Below are positions 21,240-28,907 of a stretch of DNA of 64,000 nt, in pieces (positions within the stretch are counted from its first letter, which is position 1; each line of letters begins with the position of its first letter). The position numbers and the translations under genes were made by a program. The stretch covers positions 2,294,001 through 2,358,000 of the forward strand of contig NZ_CP118269.1 of the NCBI RefSeq assembly GCF_030062155.1, read 5' to 3'. This DNA is from Pantoea sp. Lij88 (lineage in GTDB: Bacteria > Pseudomonadota > Gammaproteobacteria > Enterobacterales > Enterobacteriaceae). The notes under the pieces were generated by a model. It did not search any database. It was not told where the DNA came from and saw only the letters and a list, made by a program, of their open reading frames with translations.

Positions 21240-22037
21240 TCAGGAGAAGATTAGCCCGCCATCCACATTGATGGTCTGGCCGGTGATATAGCGCGCATCG
21301 TCCGAAGCCAGAAATGCCACCAGTCCGGCGACATCCTCCGGCTGACCGGCGCGCTTCAGGGGAATGTTTTTCACCCACTCCGCCATCAGCTCACCTTTGC
21401 CGTAGGTTTTCTCCTCGCTGCTGAGGATTTCGCCCCAGACGCGATCGTTGTAATCCCACATCTCACTTTCGATGATGCCAGGGCAGAAGGCGTTGACCGT
21501 GATGTTCCACGGCGCCAGCTCCAGCGCCAGACTCTGGGTAATGCCAATCACCCCCATTTTGCTGGCGGCATAGTGTGGTGTGTAAATAAAACCCTGCCGT
21601 CCCTGCCCCGATGAGGTATTGATCAGGCTGCCGCTGCGCTGCTGAACCATATATTTTGCCGCTTCACGACAGCACAACCAGACGCCGGTAGTGTTAACCG
21701 CCAGAATTCGCTCAAAGTCGCTTTTCGGCATGGTGTCGAAACGGTCGATGGTGATAACGCCCGCATTCTGTATCGAGACGTCAATCTGACCAAAGCGTTC
21801 AAAAGCCTGCTGATAGAGCTGCTGCACTGCGGCTTCATCCGTGACATCGACCTGCAGCGCCAGAATCTCACTGCCGTACTGCTGCGAAAGCTGGTCGGCC
21901 GTCGTGAAGACCCGGTCAGCGTTCGACACCATCACCAGCCTGGCGCCGTCGCGAGCGAAACGCGCCGCGATACCGGCACCAATGCCGCGACAGGCACCGG
22001 TAATCACCACTGTTTTTCCACGTTGTTCGCGGTTCAT
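21240..22037 (-). CDS. SDR-family sugar/polyol dehydrogenase
   Basis: A 265-residue classical short-chain dehydrogenase with NAD-binding TGACRGIG (about 14-21), NAG after IDVSIQ, catalytic Ser in NTSSGQG, and YAASK (Tyr and Lys). The stretch NAFCPGIIESEMWDYNDRVWG resembles the substrate-loop region of sorbitol-type polyol dehydrogenases (PGVVDGEHWD...), and the C-terminus is INVDGGLIFS. Last gene of the operon, 11 bases after the permease gene. Likely oxidises a polyol or sugar brought in by the adjacent transporter; the exact substrate is unknown. Confidence 0.82.
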   Translation of the reverse strand: MNREQRGKTVVITGACRGIGAGIAARFARDGARLVMVSNADRVFTTADQLSQQYGSEILALQVDVTDEAAVQQLYQQAFERFGQIDVSIQNAGVITIDRFDTMPKSDFERILAVNTTGVWLCCREAAKYMVQQRSGSLINTSSGQGRQGFIYTPHYAASKMGVIGITQSLALELAPWNITVNAFCPGIIESEMWDYNDRVWGEILSSEEKTYGKGELMAEWVKNIPLKRAGQPEDVAGLVAFLASDDARYITGQTINVDGGLIFS

Positions 22038-22048
22038 AATCGCTCCTG

Positions 22049-23116
22049 TTAGCTGTGACGGACATCAGTGAGAGGCACTGCCTGCTGCTTTTTTTCATGG
22101 CGACGCAGTAGCACCACTTTGCTTTGCAGACGTTGCTGGAACTGGTCGATCACCACCGCAGTCACAATCACCAGACCTTTAATGACCATCTGCCAGAAAT
22201 CGCTGACGCCCATCATCACCATGCCATCCGCCAGGAAGACGATAACGAAAGCGCCAATAATCGAGCCGGAAACCCGCCCACGACCGCCCGCCAGCGCCGT
22301 GCCGCCCAGCACGGTGGCACCAATGGCGTCCATCTCAAACATGTTGCCGGTCATCGGGTGCGCGGTCTGCAACTGAGAAGCCACCACCAGCCCGACCAGA
22401 CCGGCGCACAGGCCGGAAAAGGCGTATACAAAGATCTTCACTTTGATAATCGGCACACCCGCCAGCCGTGCTGCGGACTCATTGCCGCCAATCGCATAGA
22501 TATAACGGCCCAGCGGCGTTTTACGCGTCAGGTAGAGGCCGAGCAGTAAAAAGCCGAGCATCAGCCAGATCGGCAGGTAAACGCCCAGCACGGTGCCGGA
22601 GCCAAGCAGTGCAAAACCGGTGTTGCCCAGCGCGGGCACGCCCACCAGGTTGGCGTAGGTGCCGCCGTCGTTGAACAGCAACGCCGCACCGCGCGCCACA
22701 TACATCATCCCCAGGGTGCAGATAAAGGGTGCCACGCCCAGTCGGGTGATCACCGTGCCGTTAATCAGTCCCACCAGCACGCCAAAGATGGCCACCACCA
22801 GAATCACTTCAGGCACGTTGAGAAACAGCGTATTGCCGCCCCACAATGGAATGCCGTTGGTCAGCAGCGCGCCCGCCACCATGCCGCAAATCCCGGCGAC
22901 CGCGCCCACCGAAAGATCGATACCGCCGGTGAGGATCACCAGCGTCATACCGATTGCCAGCAGCCCGGTGATCGCCACGTGCTGCGTCATGATCAGCAGG
23001 TTGGACGGGGTCAGAAAGTTCGGCACCATCACGCTGAAAAAGCCGACCACAATCAGCAACGCAATAAAGGTGCGCGCCTTGAGCAGATACATGTAAAGCA
23101 GATATTTTTGGTTCAT
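22049..23116 (-). CDS. ABC sugar transporter permease, RbsC-like
   Basis: Inner-membrane permease of 355 residues with about ten TM segments, of the ribose/xylose/AI-2 permease group. The signature GMTLVILTGGIDLSVGAV near the N-terminus and the later MDAIGATVLGGTALAGGRG (coupling region) identify it. A single permease gene implies a homodimer. GGAGAA lies seven bases upstream of ATG 23116. It works with the neighbouring ATPase and binding protein. Confidence 0.92.
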   Translation of the reverse strand: MNQKYLLYMYLLKARTFIALLIVVGFFSVMVPNFLTPSNLLIMTQHVAITGLLAIGMTLVILTGGIDLSVGAVAGICGMVAGALLTNGIPLWGGNTLFLNVPEVILVVAIFGVLVGLINGTVITRLGVAPFICTLGMMYVARGAALLFNDGGTYANLVGVPALGNTGFALLGSGTVLGVYLPIWLMLGFLLLGLYLTRKTPLGRYIYAIGGNESAARLAGVPIIKVKIFVYAFSGLCAGLVGLVVASQLQTAHPMTGNMFEMDAIGATVLGGTALAGGRGRVSGSIIGAFVIVFLADGMVMMGVSDFWQMVIKGLVIVTAVVIDQFQQRLQSKVVLLRRHEKKQQAVPLTDVRHS

Positions 23117-23154
23117 GACATTCTCCGGCCAGCTTAGCCCAATGGGTCAGGCTG

Positions 23155-24687
23155 TTAATCCTGTGGGGTTGATGCCGCGATCAGATGTTCTCGCGTCGCC
23201 GCTGCGCGAGGCAGATCGGCCGTAATCCGGCCATCGGCCATCACTAAAATGCGGTCTGCCAGCGCCATCACCTCATCCAGTTCGGAGGATGAAAACATCA
23301 CTGCCAGCCCCTGCTGCGCCAGATTGCCAATCAGGTGATAGACGTCGGTTTTAGCGCCCACGTCGATGCCGCGTGTTGGCTCATCCAGCAATACCACCTG
23401 CGGCCCGGTCATCAGCGCTTTACCCAGCACCACCTTCTGCTGATTACCGCCGCTCAGCGCCGTCACGGGCAGATCGGGATCGCTGACTTTGATCGCCAGA
23501 TGGCCGATCATCTCATTCACCCGCTGCTGCTCCCGTGCCGGATTCAGCAACCCCAGCGCCCGACGGAAACCGCGCAGGCTGAAGTCAGAGAGCGTCATGT
23601 TGGCCGTCACCGACATCCGTTCAATCACCCCTTCGCCTTTGCGATCTTCGGGCACCAGTGCGATGCCACTTTTCAGCCGCTGCTGGAAACTGCGCTTCGC
23701 CAGATCCTTACCGGCCAGCCGCACGCGGCCCGACTGACAGGGCATCAGGCCTATCAGCCCCTTAAACAGCTCGGTACGTCCCGCGCCCAGCAGTCCATAA
23801 ATGCCGATCACCTCGCCTTTACGCAGCGAAAAACTGACCTCATTCAGCTTGTAGCCGCCGTTCTGATGCAGCGCGGTCAGCCCCTCGACTTCCAGCACCG
23901 TTTCGCCTTGTGGCGCAGGCTGGTAGTCGAACTGTTTTTTCTTGTCGCCCACCATCTGGGCAATGATCCACGGCACGCTGGCGTCGCGCACCTCGCGTTC
24001 ACTGATAAACCGGCCATCGCGGAAAATGGTGATGTGATCGCCAATCTCCATCAGCTCTTCCAGCCGGTGAGAGATGTAGATGATGGTGACACCGCGCCGC
24101 TTCAGCTGGTCGATAACACTGAACAGCACTTTGACTTCCGACTGGCTCAGGGCGCTGGTCGGCTCATCCATGATCAGCACCCGGGTATCCTTCGACAGCG
24201 CGCGGGCGATCTCCACCAGCTGCTGATGACCAATGCCCAGTTCGCCCAGTGGCGCATAGGGATCGACATCCAGCTGCAGCCGCTCCAGCAGCGACTTCGC
24301 CAGCGCGTACTGATACTTCTCATTGATGACGCCGCGCTGGAAAAATTCGTTGGCGATAAAAATGTTGTCCATCACGTTCATGTTGGGAAACAGGTTCAGC
24401 TCCTGAAAAATAATGCTGATCCCCTGCTTCTCCGCCTGATGGGTGGAGTTAAGCGACACGACTTTGCCATCCAGTAGGATCTCGCCCGACGACGGCGTCT
24501 CCACCCCCGCCAGCATCTTCATCATGGTGGACTTACCGGCCCCGTTCTCCCCGATCAGGACATTCACTTTGTTGCGGTAGACCCGATAGCTGACCTGATC
24601 GAGCGCGGTCACACCGGGATAGAGACGCGACACGTTGCGCGTTTCGATAATCACGTCGCCGGACGAGTGCGGTTGAGGATTTTGCAT
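23155..24687 (-). CDS. ABC sugar transporter ATPase with two NBDs, RbsA-like
   Basis: A 510-residue cytoplasmic ATPase with tandem nucleotide-binding domains. The first has GENGAGKST and LLMDEPTSALSQSE-type Walker motifs. The second has the degenerate P-loop GIYGLLGAGRTEL but an intact LSGGNQQKVVLGKALM signature and LLDEPTRGIDVG, the arrangement typical of RbsA/MglA/AraG. AAGGAG precedes the start. It lies 10 bases after the DUF2291 gene. Confidence 0.93.
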   Translation of the reverse strand: MQNPQPHSSGDVIIETRNVSRLYPGVTALDQVSYRVYRNKVNVLIGENGAGKSTMMKMLAGVETPSSGEILLDGKVVSLNSTHQAEKQGISIIFQELNLFPNMNVMDNIFIANEFFQRGVINEKYQYALAKSLLERLQLDVDPYAPLGELGIGHQQLVEIARALSKDTRVLIMDEPTSALSQSEVKVLFSVIDQLKRRGVTIIYISHRLEELMEIGDHITIFRDGRFISEREVRDASVPWIIAQMVGDKKKQFDYQPAPQGETVLEVEGLTALHQNGGYKLNEVSFSLRKGEVIGIYGLLGAGRTELFKGLIGLMPCQSGRVRLAGKDLAKRSFQQRLKSGIALVPEDRKGEGVIERMSVTANMTLSDFSLRGFRRALGLLNPAREQQRVNEMIGHLAIKVSDPDLPVTALSGGNQQKVVLGKALMTGPQVVLLDEPTRGIDVGAKTDVYHLIGNLAQQGLAVMFSSSELDEVMALADRILVMADGRITADLPRAAATREHLIAASTPQD

Positions 24688-24697
24688 CTGCCGCTCC

Positions 24698-25309
24698 TTA
24701 TTGCCGGGTGATCGCAGCCGGGGTGATATCCGGCAGCTGTTGCGGAATGTCCCAGCTGCTGAACACGCCGCTGACCATCACCTTGTCGCCTACCTTCGGC
24801 GCGAACTGTTGCATCAGGCTGGAGGCGTGCTGATTGATCGCCTTACCGTAATCGCCGAACAGCACCTGGTCATTGAAGTCCTGATAACTCGTGCCTTTGT
24901 AGGCATCCCGCAGCGCGGTGCCGCGAATGATAGGCCCGACCTGAATAGTGACACTGTCACCTGATTCATCTTTTACGGTCATCTTTCCGCTGCGTGAGGT
25001 GGTATTTACCGCGGTCACTTCGCCGCGAACGGAGACGCTGAAGACACAGGGATTCTCAGCCTGACTGCGATAGCCGTAGGTCTGGCAGGCGCTGTCAAAA
25101 TCTTTGGCAGACTGCAGCGACTTCATCAGTGTCGCCAGCGGTTTCGCCTCCGCCTGAACCTGCGGCACCAGCTTCTGCTGCCACAGCTGATCGATGTTGG
25201 CCATTTTCGGATTGGGGGGATTTTTCAGGTCAGCCAGCTCCTGCTGCGACACAATTTTGCAGCCGCTTAACAGCATGACCAGCAGCGTCAGCCAGACTCT
25301 TCGGGACAT
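24698..25309 (-). CDS. DUF2291 lipoprotein of the sugar ABC operon
   Basis: A 203-residue lipoprotein: signal MSRRVWLTLLVMLLSGC with the lipobox Cys at 17. The body is an OB-like fold family (DUF2291), recognised by VRGEVTAVNTTSRSGKMTVKDE followed by IRGTALRDAYKGTSYQDFNDQVLFGDYGKAIN. It lies between the binding-protein and ATPase genes, the usual position of this family in RbsABC-like operons. Its function is not established; an accessory role in periplasmic substrate delivery is a guess. Confidence 0.82.
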   Translation of the reverse strand: MSRRVWLTLLVMLLSGCKIVSQQELADLKNPPNPKMANIDQLWQQKLVPQVQAEAKPLATLMKSLQSAKDFDSACQTYGYRSQAENPCVFSVSVRGEVTAVNTTSRSGKMTVKDESGDSVTIQVGPIIRGTALRDAYKGTSYQDFNDQVLFGDYGKAINQHASSLMQQFAPKVGDKVMVSGVFSSWDIPQQLPDITPAAITRQ

Positions 25310-25322
25310 CTTCTTCTCCCTG

Positions 25323-25342
25323 GCGCCCGCTTTCGCAGGCGC
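25323..25342 (-). promoter_or_regulatory. Intercistronic stem-loop after the binding-protein gene
   Basis: On the minus strand GCGCCTGC-GAAA-GCGGGCGC forms an 8-bp stem (one G-U) with a GNRA tetraloop, 12 bases after the binding-protein stop. Hairpins here commonly protect the upstream binding-protein message and raise it over the transporter message; that role is inferred from position. Confidence 0.6.
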
Positions 25343-25354
25343 GACAGCGGTTAA

Positions 25355-26290
25355 TTACGACTTGTAGTTAAAGTCCTGAACGCCTTTGGCGTTTTCCGGG
25401 GTAATCAGAATGCCGCGGAACATCACACGCTGTTTGGCCGGCTTCACGCCTTTCTGGATGAAGTTATCGAGATCGGTCACGCCTTCGGCGGCAATCGCCT
25501 GCGCCTGCAGCATCACCGTGGCTTTCAGCGTGCCCGCTTTCACCGCATCGCGTTCGTCGTTGCTGCCATCGATACCCACCACGATTACATCGTTGCGACC
25601 GGCGGCTTTGAGTGCGGCAATCGCGCCCAGCGCGACCGGGCCGTTACCGCAGATCACCCCTTTCACATCCGGGTGCGCCTGCAGGATGCTGTCCATAATG
25701 CGCTTGCCGTCAATCAGGGTGCCTTTGGCATCCTGACGCGCCACGCTCTGCATATCAGGATACTGATCCAGCACCTGATGGAACGATTTAGAGCGGGTCA
25801 CGCAATTGTTGTCCGCCAGATTGCAGGCCAGCTCGGCGTATTTGCCCTTTTCACCCATCTTCTCCACAAAGACGTTGGCAACATCTGAACCCGCCTGGAA
25901 GTTGTTATGGGTGATCTGTGCCAGCGCCACATCATCTACCGGGATCTCGCGGTTGATCAGCACCACCGGGATCCCGGCATCTTTGGCTTTTTTAATCGCC
26001 GCCACGCTGGCGGTGGAGTCGGCGTTATCCAGTACGATCCCCTGCACTTTTTTACCGATAGCCGCGTCGATCAGTTCGCTCTGCTTCTTCACATCTTCGC
26101 CGTGCGACAGCACCGTGGTTTTGTAACCCAGTTCCTGCGCTTTGAGATTGGCGCCTTTGGCTTCGGAGGCGTAGTAGGGATTATCGAGTGAGTTAACCAG
26201 AATCATAATGGTGCCTTTTTCGGCGGCAAATGCCGCCTGCGAGACCAGGCAGGCAGCCACGGCAGTACATAGCAGGGTACGGTTTTTCAT
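25355..26290 (-). CDS. Periplasmic sugar/polyol-binding protein
   Basis: A 311-residue RbsB-type substrate-binding protein (Peripla_BP_4). Signal peptide MKNRTLLCTAVAACLVSQAAFA, then KGTIMILVNSLDNPYYASEAKGA, the type I binding-protein opening in which Asn, Pro and Tyr contact sugar, and IDGSNDERDAVKAG near the hinge. ATG 26290 has AGAGAGAAC upstream; the 78-base longer frame is rejected because it places 26 residues before the signal. A pair of Cys in ELACNLADNNC may form a disulfide. The ligand is unknown; pentitols, tetritols or ketoses are most likely given the dehydrogenases. Confidence 0.9.
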   Translation of the reverse strand: MKNRTLLCTAVAACLVSQAAFAAEKGTIMILVNSLDNPYYASEAKGANLKAQELGYKTTVLSHGEDVKKQSELIDAAIGKKVQGIVLDNADSTASVAAIKKAKDAGIPVVLINREIPVDDVALAQITHNNFQAGSDVANVFVEKMGEKGKYAELACNLADNNCVTRSKSFHQVLDQYPDMQSVARQDAKGTLIDGKRIMDSILQAHPDVKGVICGNGPVALGAIAALKAAGRNDVIVVGIDGSNDERDAVKAGTLKATVMLQAQAIAAEGVTDLDNFIQKGVKPAKQRVMFRGILITPENAKGVQDFNYKS

Positions 26291-26345
26291 GATGTTCTCT
26301 CTTATCGTTATGGCAAGGTATGAAGTCCCGGGTGTTGGGCTGGCC

Positions 26346-27143
26346 TTACCAGATGGTGAAGCCACCATCGATCATTAAATCTGCGCCGGTAATCATGTCG
26401 CTGCCGTTGCTGGCGAAGAACAGCACGGCGGCGGCGATCTCATCGGTATAGGCAAAGCGGCCCAGCGGAATCAGTTTTTTCATCTGTTCGCCCTTCTCGC
26501 CGCGCCAGGCTTTCTCGCCCATCGGCGTCAGCACCACGGTGGGCGACAGGGTATTCACGTTGATGCGATGCGGAGCAAACTCTTTGGCCATCACTTTGGT
26601 CATGCCCAGCAGGCCCGCTTTGGCGGAGGTGTAGGCAACATGGTTGTCGATGGCGATGGACGCCGCCTGGGAGGCGATATTAATAATCTTGCCGCCCGCA
26701 CCGGCACGAATCATCAGCTTTGCGGCCGCCTGCGAGCAGAGGAAAGGCCCGGTGAGGTTCACCGCAATCTGTTTCTGCCACTCGGCAAAATCGGTCTCAA
26801 TCACCGGCTGCAGCATGACGTAGCCTGCGCAGTTGACCAGGATATCGATCCGGCCATAGTGGGAAACCACCGCGTCAAACGCCTCTTCCACCGACGCGGG
26901 ATCGGTGACGTCACAGCAGACAAACTGCACCCGATCGGCCGCGAATTCCGCCTGCAGGCTGGCGACCTTCTCCGCTTCAAACGGCGGATAGAGCAGTGCC
27001 AGACGCGCGCCCTTCTCCAGCAACATGCCATTAGTCGCCATGGCGATGCCGCCCAGCCCACCGGTTACCACCGCCACTTTGTCGGCCAGACTCATTGCGG
27101 TATCCACGCCGTAGCGCAGGTTTACGTCATATTCACCACTCAT
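26346..27143 (-). CDS. SDR-family dehydrogenase, L-xylulose-reductase-like
   Basis: A 265-residue SDR with TGGLGGIAMA (glycine-rich NAD(P) loop), NCAG, catalytic S in NIASQAAS, YTSAK, and the C-terminal NTLSPTVVLTPMGEKAW...GGFTIW. The SPTVVLTPMG loop is the hallmark of the dicarbonyl/L-xylulose reductase and related polyol dehydrogenase group. First gene of the operon. ATG 27143 has GAGGGG nine bases upstream and is preferred to GTG 27185. Likely catalyses the first or second redox step on the imported polyol or ketose. Confidence 0.83.
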   Translation of the reverse strand: MSGEYDVNLRYGVDTAMSLADKVAVVTGGLGGIAMATNGMLLEKGARLALLYPPFEAEKVASLQAEFAADRVQFVCCDVTDPASVEEAFDAVVSHYGRIDILVNCAGYVMLQPVIETDFAEWQKQIAVNLTGPFLCSQAAAKLMIRAGAGGKIINIASQAASIAIDNHVAYTSAKAGLLGMTKVMAKEFAPHRINVNTLSPTVVLTPMGEKAWRGEKGEQMKKLIPLGRFAYTDEIAAAVLFFASNGSDMITGADLMIDGGFTIW

Positions 27144-27187
27144 CCCACTCTTCCCCTCAGTATTTTGCGGATCCCGTTGCTTCACTC

Positions 27188-27203
27188 ATTTTCGAACAAA
27201 AAT
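27188..27203. promoter_or_regulatory. Candidate DeoR-family operator 1
   Basis: ATTTTCGAACAAAAAT; its reverse complement ATTTTTGTTCGAAAAT matches operator 2 at 15 of 16 positions. It lies 45 bases upstream of the first structural gene, where it could block its promoter. Confidence 0.6.
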
Positions 27204-27227
27204 ATAAGCTATCGAAAAGAAATGATG

Positions 27228-27243
27228 TGTGGGGTAGATCAAA
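27228..27243 (-). promoter_or_regulatory. Candidate CRP site
   Basis: TGTGG-GGTAGA-TCAAA matches eight of ten core positions of TGTGA-N6-TCACA. It lies about 85 bases upstream of the first gene of the polyol operon, a reasonable place for catabolite activation. One imperfect match only. Confidence 0.4.
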
Positions 27244-27371
27244 TTTCGACCATCTGCCGCCTTAAGCGGCTTATCTGATTGAAAAGACGTGATCTGGCTT
27301 CCAGTCCCGCAATAAAGCCGCCTGGCTGCAATCGGGAAAGCCTGAGAGATTCAATAACCTGCGGATTATTT

Positions 27372-27387
27372 ATTTTCGTTCGAAAAT
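27372..27387. promoter_or_regulatory. Candidate DeoR-family operator 2
   Basis: ATTTTCGTTCGAAAAT, a palindrome with perfect 7-bp arms around TT. Nearly identical to operator 1 and 168 bases from it, so looping between the two is possible. It lies about 110 bases upstream of the regulator start, consistent with autoregulation. Confidence 0.65.
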
Positions 27388-27495
27388 CATAGGCACGTCA
27401 GGCCATCTCGCATTCATAAAAATGGCGCGTTAAACTCAGCCACAGAGACCTTGTTTGGCCGACCTCTCAGGTTATTGGAAAAGGGAGCATTTCGA

Positions 27496-28308
27496 TTGAA
27501 AAGCAAAAGTGAGCAGTTCGCTGACATGCAGCAACGCCGCGAGAAAATTCTGGAGATGATCCGTGAGGATGGCACGGTCACGGTCAAAGCGCTGACGGAG
27601 ACCTTTGGCCTGACTGAAGCCACATTACGCAGCGACCTGCGCATGCTGCAAAAACAGGGGTTTGTGCAGCGCTACCACGGTGGCGCGACGCTGATGACGG
27701 GCAAGCAGAATACCGGGGCGATGCTGCTGGAGCGGCAGACCCATCTGGAAGAGAAAGAGGCGATTGGCCGGCTGGCGGCGCAGCATATCGAAAATGGCGA
27801 CACGGTGATTTTCGATTCCGGCACCACGACTACCGCGATAACCGACGCCATCAGCCACATCCGCCGTCTGTCAGTGGTGACCACGGCGGTCAATATCGCC
27901 CTGAAACTGGGCGGCGAACCGGGGATCAACATTCTGCTGACCGGCGGCACCTTTAAATTTCCGACGCTCTCAACATCCGGCGAGAAGGCGGCCAGTTTTT
28001 TCGAAAACGTGCTGGCCGAGAAACTCTTCCTGGCGACCGCCTGCATCTCACCGCGTCTGGGCCTGAGCTTTCCCAGCGAAACGGACATCAAGGTAAAACT
28101 GGCGATGATCAAATCCGCCAGCACGGTCTACGTGGTGGCCGACTCCAGCAAAATCGACAAGGTTTCCATGTTCGCGCTGCCCTGTGACTGGAGCAACATC
28201 CACTACCTGATCACCGACAGCGGCATCAGCTCCGCGCAGGTCAAAGCGTTTGAAGCCCTGGGCGTGAAAGTGCTGGTGGCCCCGCTGCCGCTGAAGCGGG
28301 CGATGTAA
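27496..28308 (+). CDS. DeoR-family transcriptional regulator of the polyol operon
   Basis: A 270-residue regulator with an N-terminal DeoR helix-turn-helix (TVTVKALTETFGLTEATLRSDL, then GFVQRYHGGA) and a C-terminal sugar-phosphate sensor domain (DSGTTTTAITDAI, LLTGGTFKFPTLS, VVADSSKID). Start set at TTG 27496, nine bases after AAGGGAG (27481-27487); the upstream TTG 27451 has no ribosome binding site. Divergent from the six-gene operon, with two shared palindromes between, so it most likely represses that operon until a phosphorylated sugar accumulates. No sugar kinase is encoded nearby. Confidence 0.88.
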   Translation: MKSKSEQFADMQQRREKILEMIREDGTVTVKALTETFGLTEATLRSDLRMLQKQGFVQRYHGGATLMTGKQNTGAMLLERQTHLEEKEAIGRLAAQHIENGDTVIFDSGTTTTAITDAISHIRRLSVVTTAVNIALKLGGEPGINILLTGGTFKFPTLSTSGEKAASFFENVLAEKLFLATACISPRLGLSFPSETDIKVKLAMIKSASTVYVVADSSKIDKVSMFALPCDWSNIHYLITDSGISSAQVKAFEALGVKVLVAPLPLKRAM

Positions 28309-28390
28309 CTGAACACCCGTATCAAAGTGACGTGAATGATTCCAGAGCGGTGAGAAATAAGAATTTGAGGCGCAGGAAAGTGCGGTCATT

Positions 28391-28907
28391 CCAGCAAAAC
28401 CCCGCACCATGACCAACCGTGCAGGTAAGGCCTGCCTGAAGAGCAAAGTGTGCGGGCCAGGGATGGCGAGCCCAGTCCGCAGGGATGCGGGATTCCTTTG
28501 CGATCAGGCAGGCTTTTCCTGCACGACACACCCTATTTCCACTCCATTGCAGCAAACCAGCAAAACCCCGCACTAATGCCAACCGTGCAGGGATGGCCTG
28601 CCTGAAAAGCAAAGTGTGCGAGCCAGGGATGGCGAGCCCAATCCGCAGGGATGCGGGACTCCTTTGCGATCAGGCAGGCCTTTCCTGCACGACGCACCTT
28701 ACTTCCACTCCATTCAGGTAAACCAGTAAAACTCCGCACCACCGCCAGCCGTGCAGGGATGGCCTGCCTGAAGAGCAAAGTGTGCGAGCCAGGGAGGGCG
28801 AGCCCAATCCGCAGGGATGCGGGACTCCTTTGCGATCAGGCAGGCCTTTCCTGCACGACGCACCGTACTTCCTGCACGACGCACCCGACTTCCTGCACGA
28901 CGCACCG
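28391..28907. repeat. Three tandem 166-bp structured repeats
   Basis: Unit starts are 28391, 28557 and 28723, exactly 166 bp apart. The core of units 2 and 3 (116 bases from CCGTGCAGGG) differs at two positions; unit 1 is more diverged. Each core can fold: CGTGCAGG with CCTGCACG (28418-28425 with 28518-28525 in unit 1), then GGCCTGCCTGA with TCAGGCAGGCC, then GCAAAG with CTTTGC. Inside are two small hairpins, GCCA-GGGA-TGGC and CCGCA-GGGA-TGCGG. It occupies the convergent gap between the DeoR gene and cobA and overlaps the cobA 3' end. I do not recognise it as REP, ERIC or an IS. Confidence 0.9.

Noticed and set aside
23335..24477. 380-codon plus-strand frame opposite the RbsA-like ATPase
   Set aside because: It lies fully antisense to a gene with intact ABC motifs and encodes a His/Gln/Arg-rich product typical of antisense frames in GC-rich coding DNA.
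28391..28907. CRISPR array
   Set aside because: The 166-bp units are nearly the same throughout with no unique spacers, and no cas gene is nearby.
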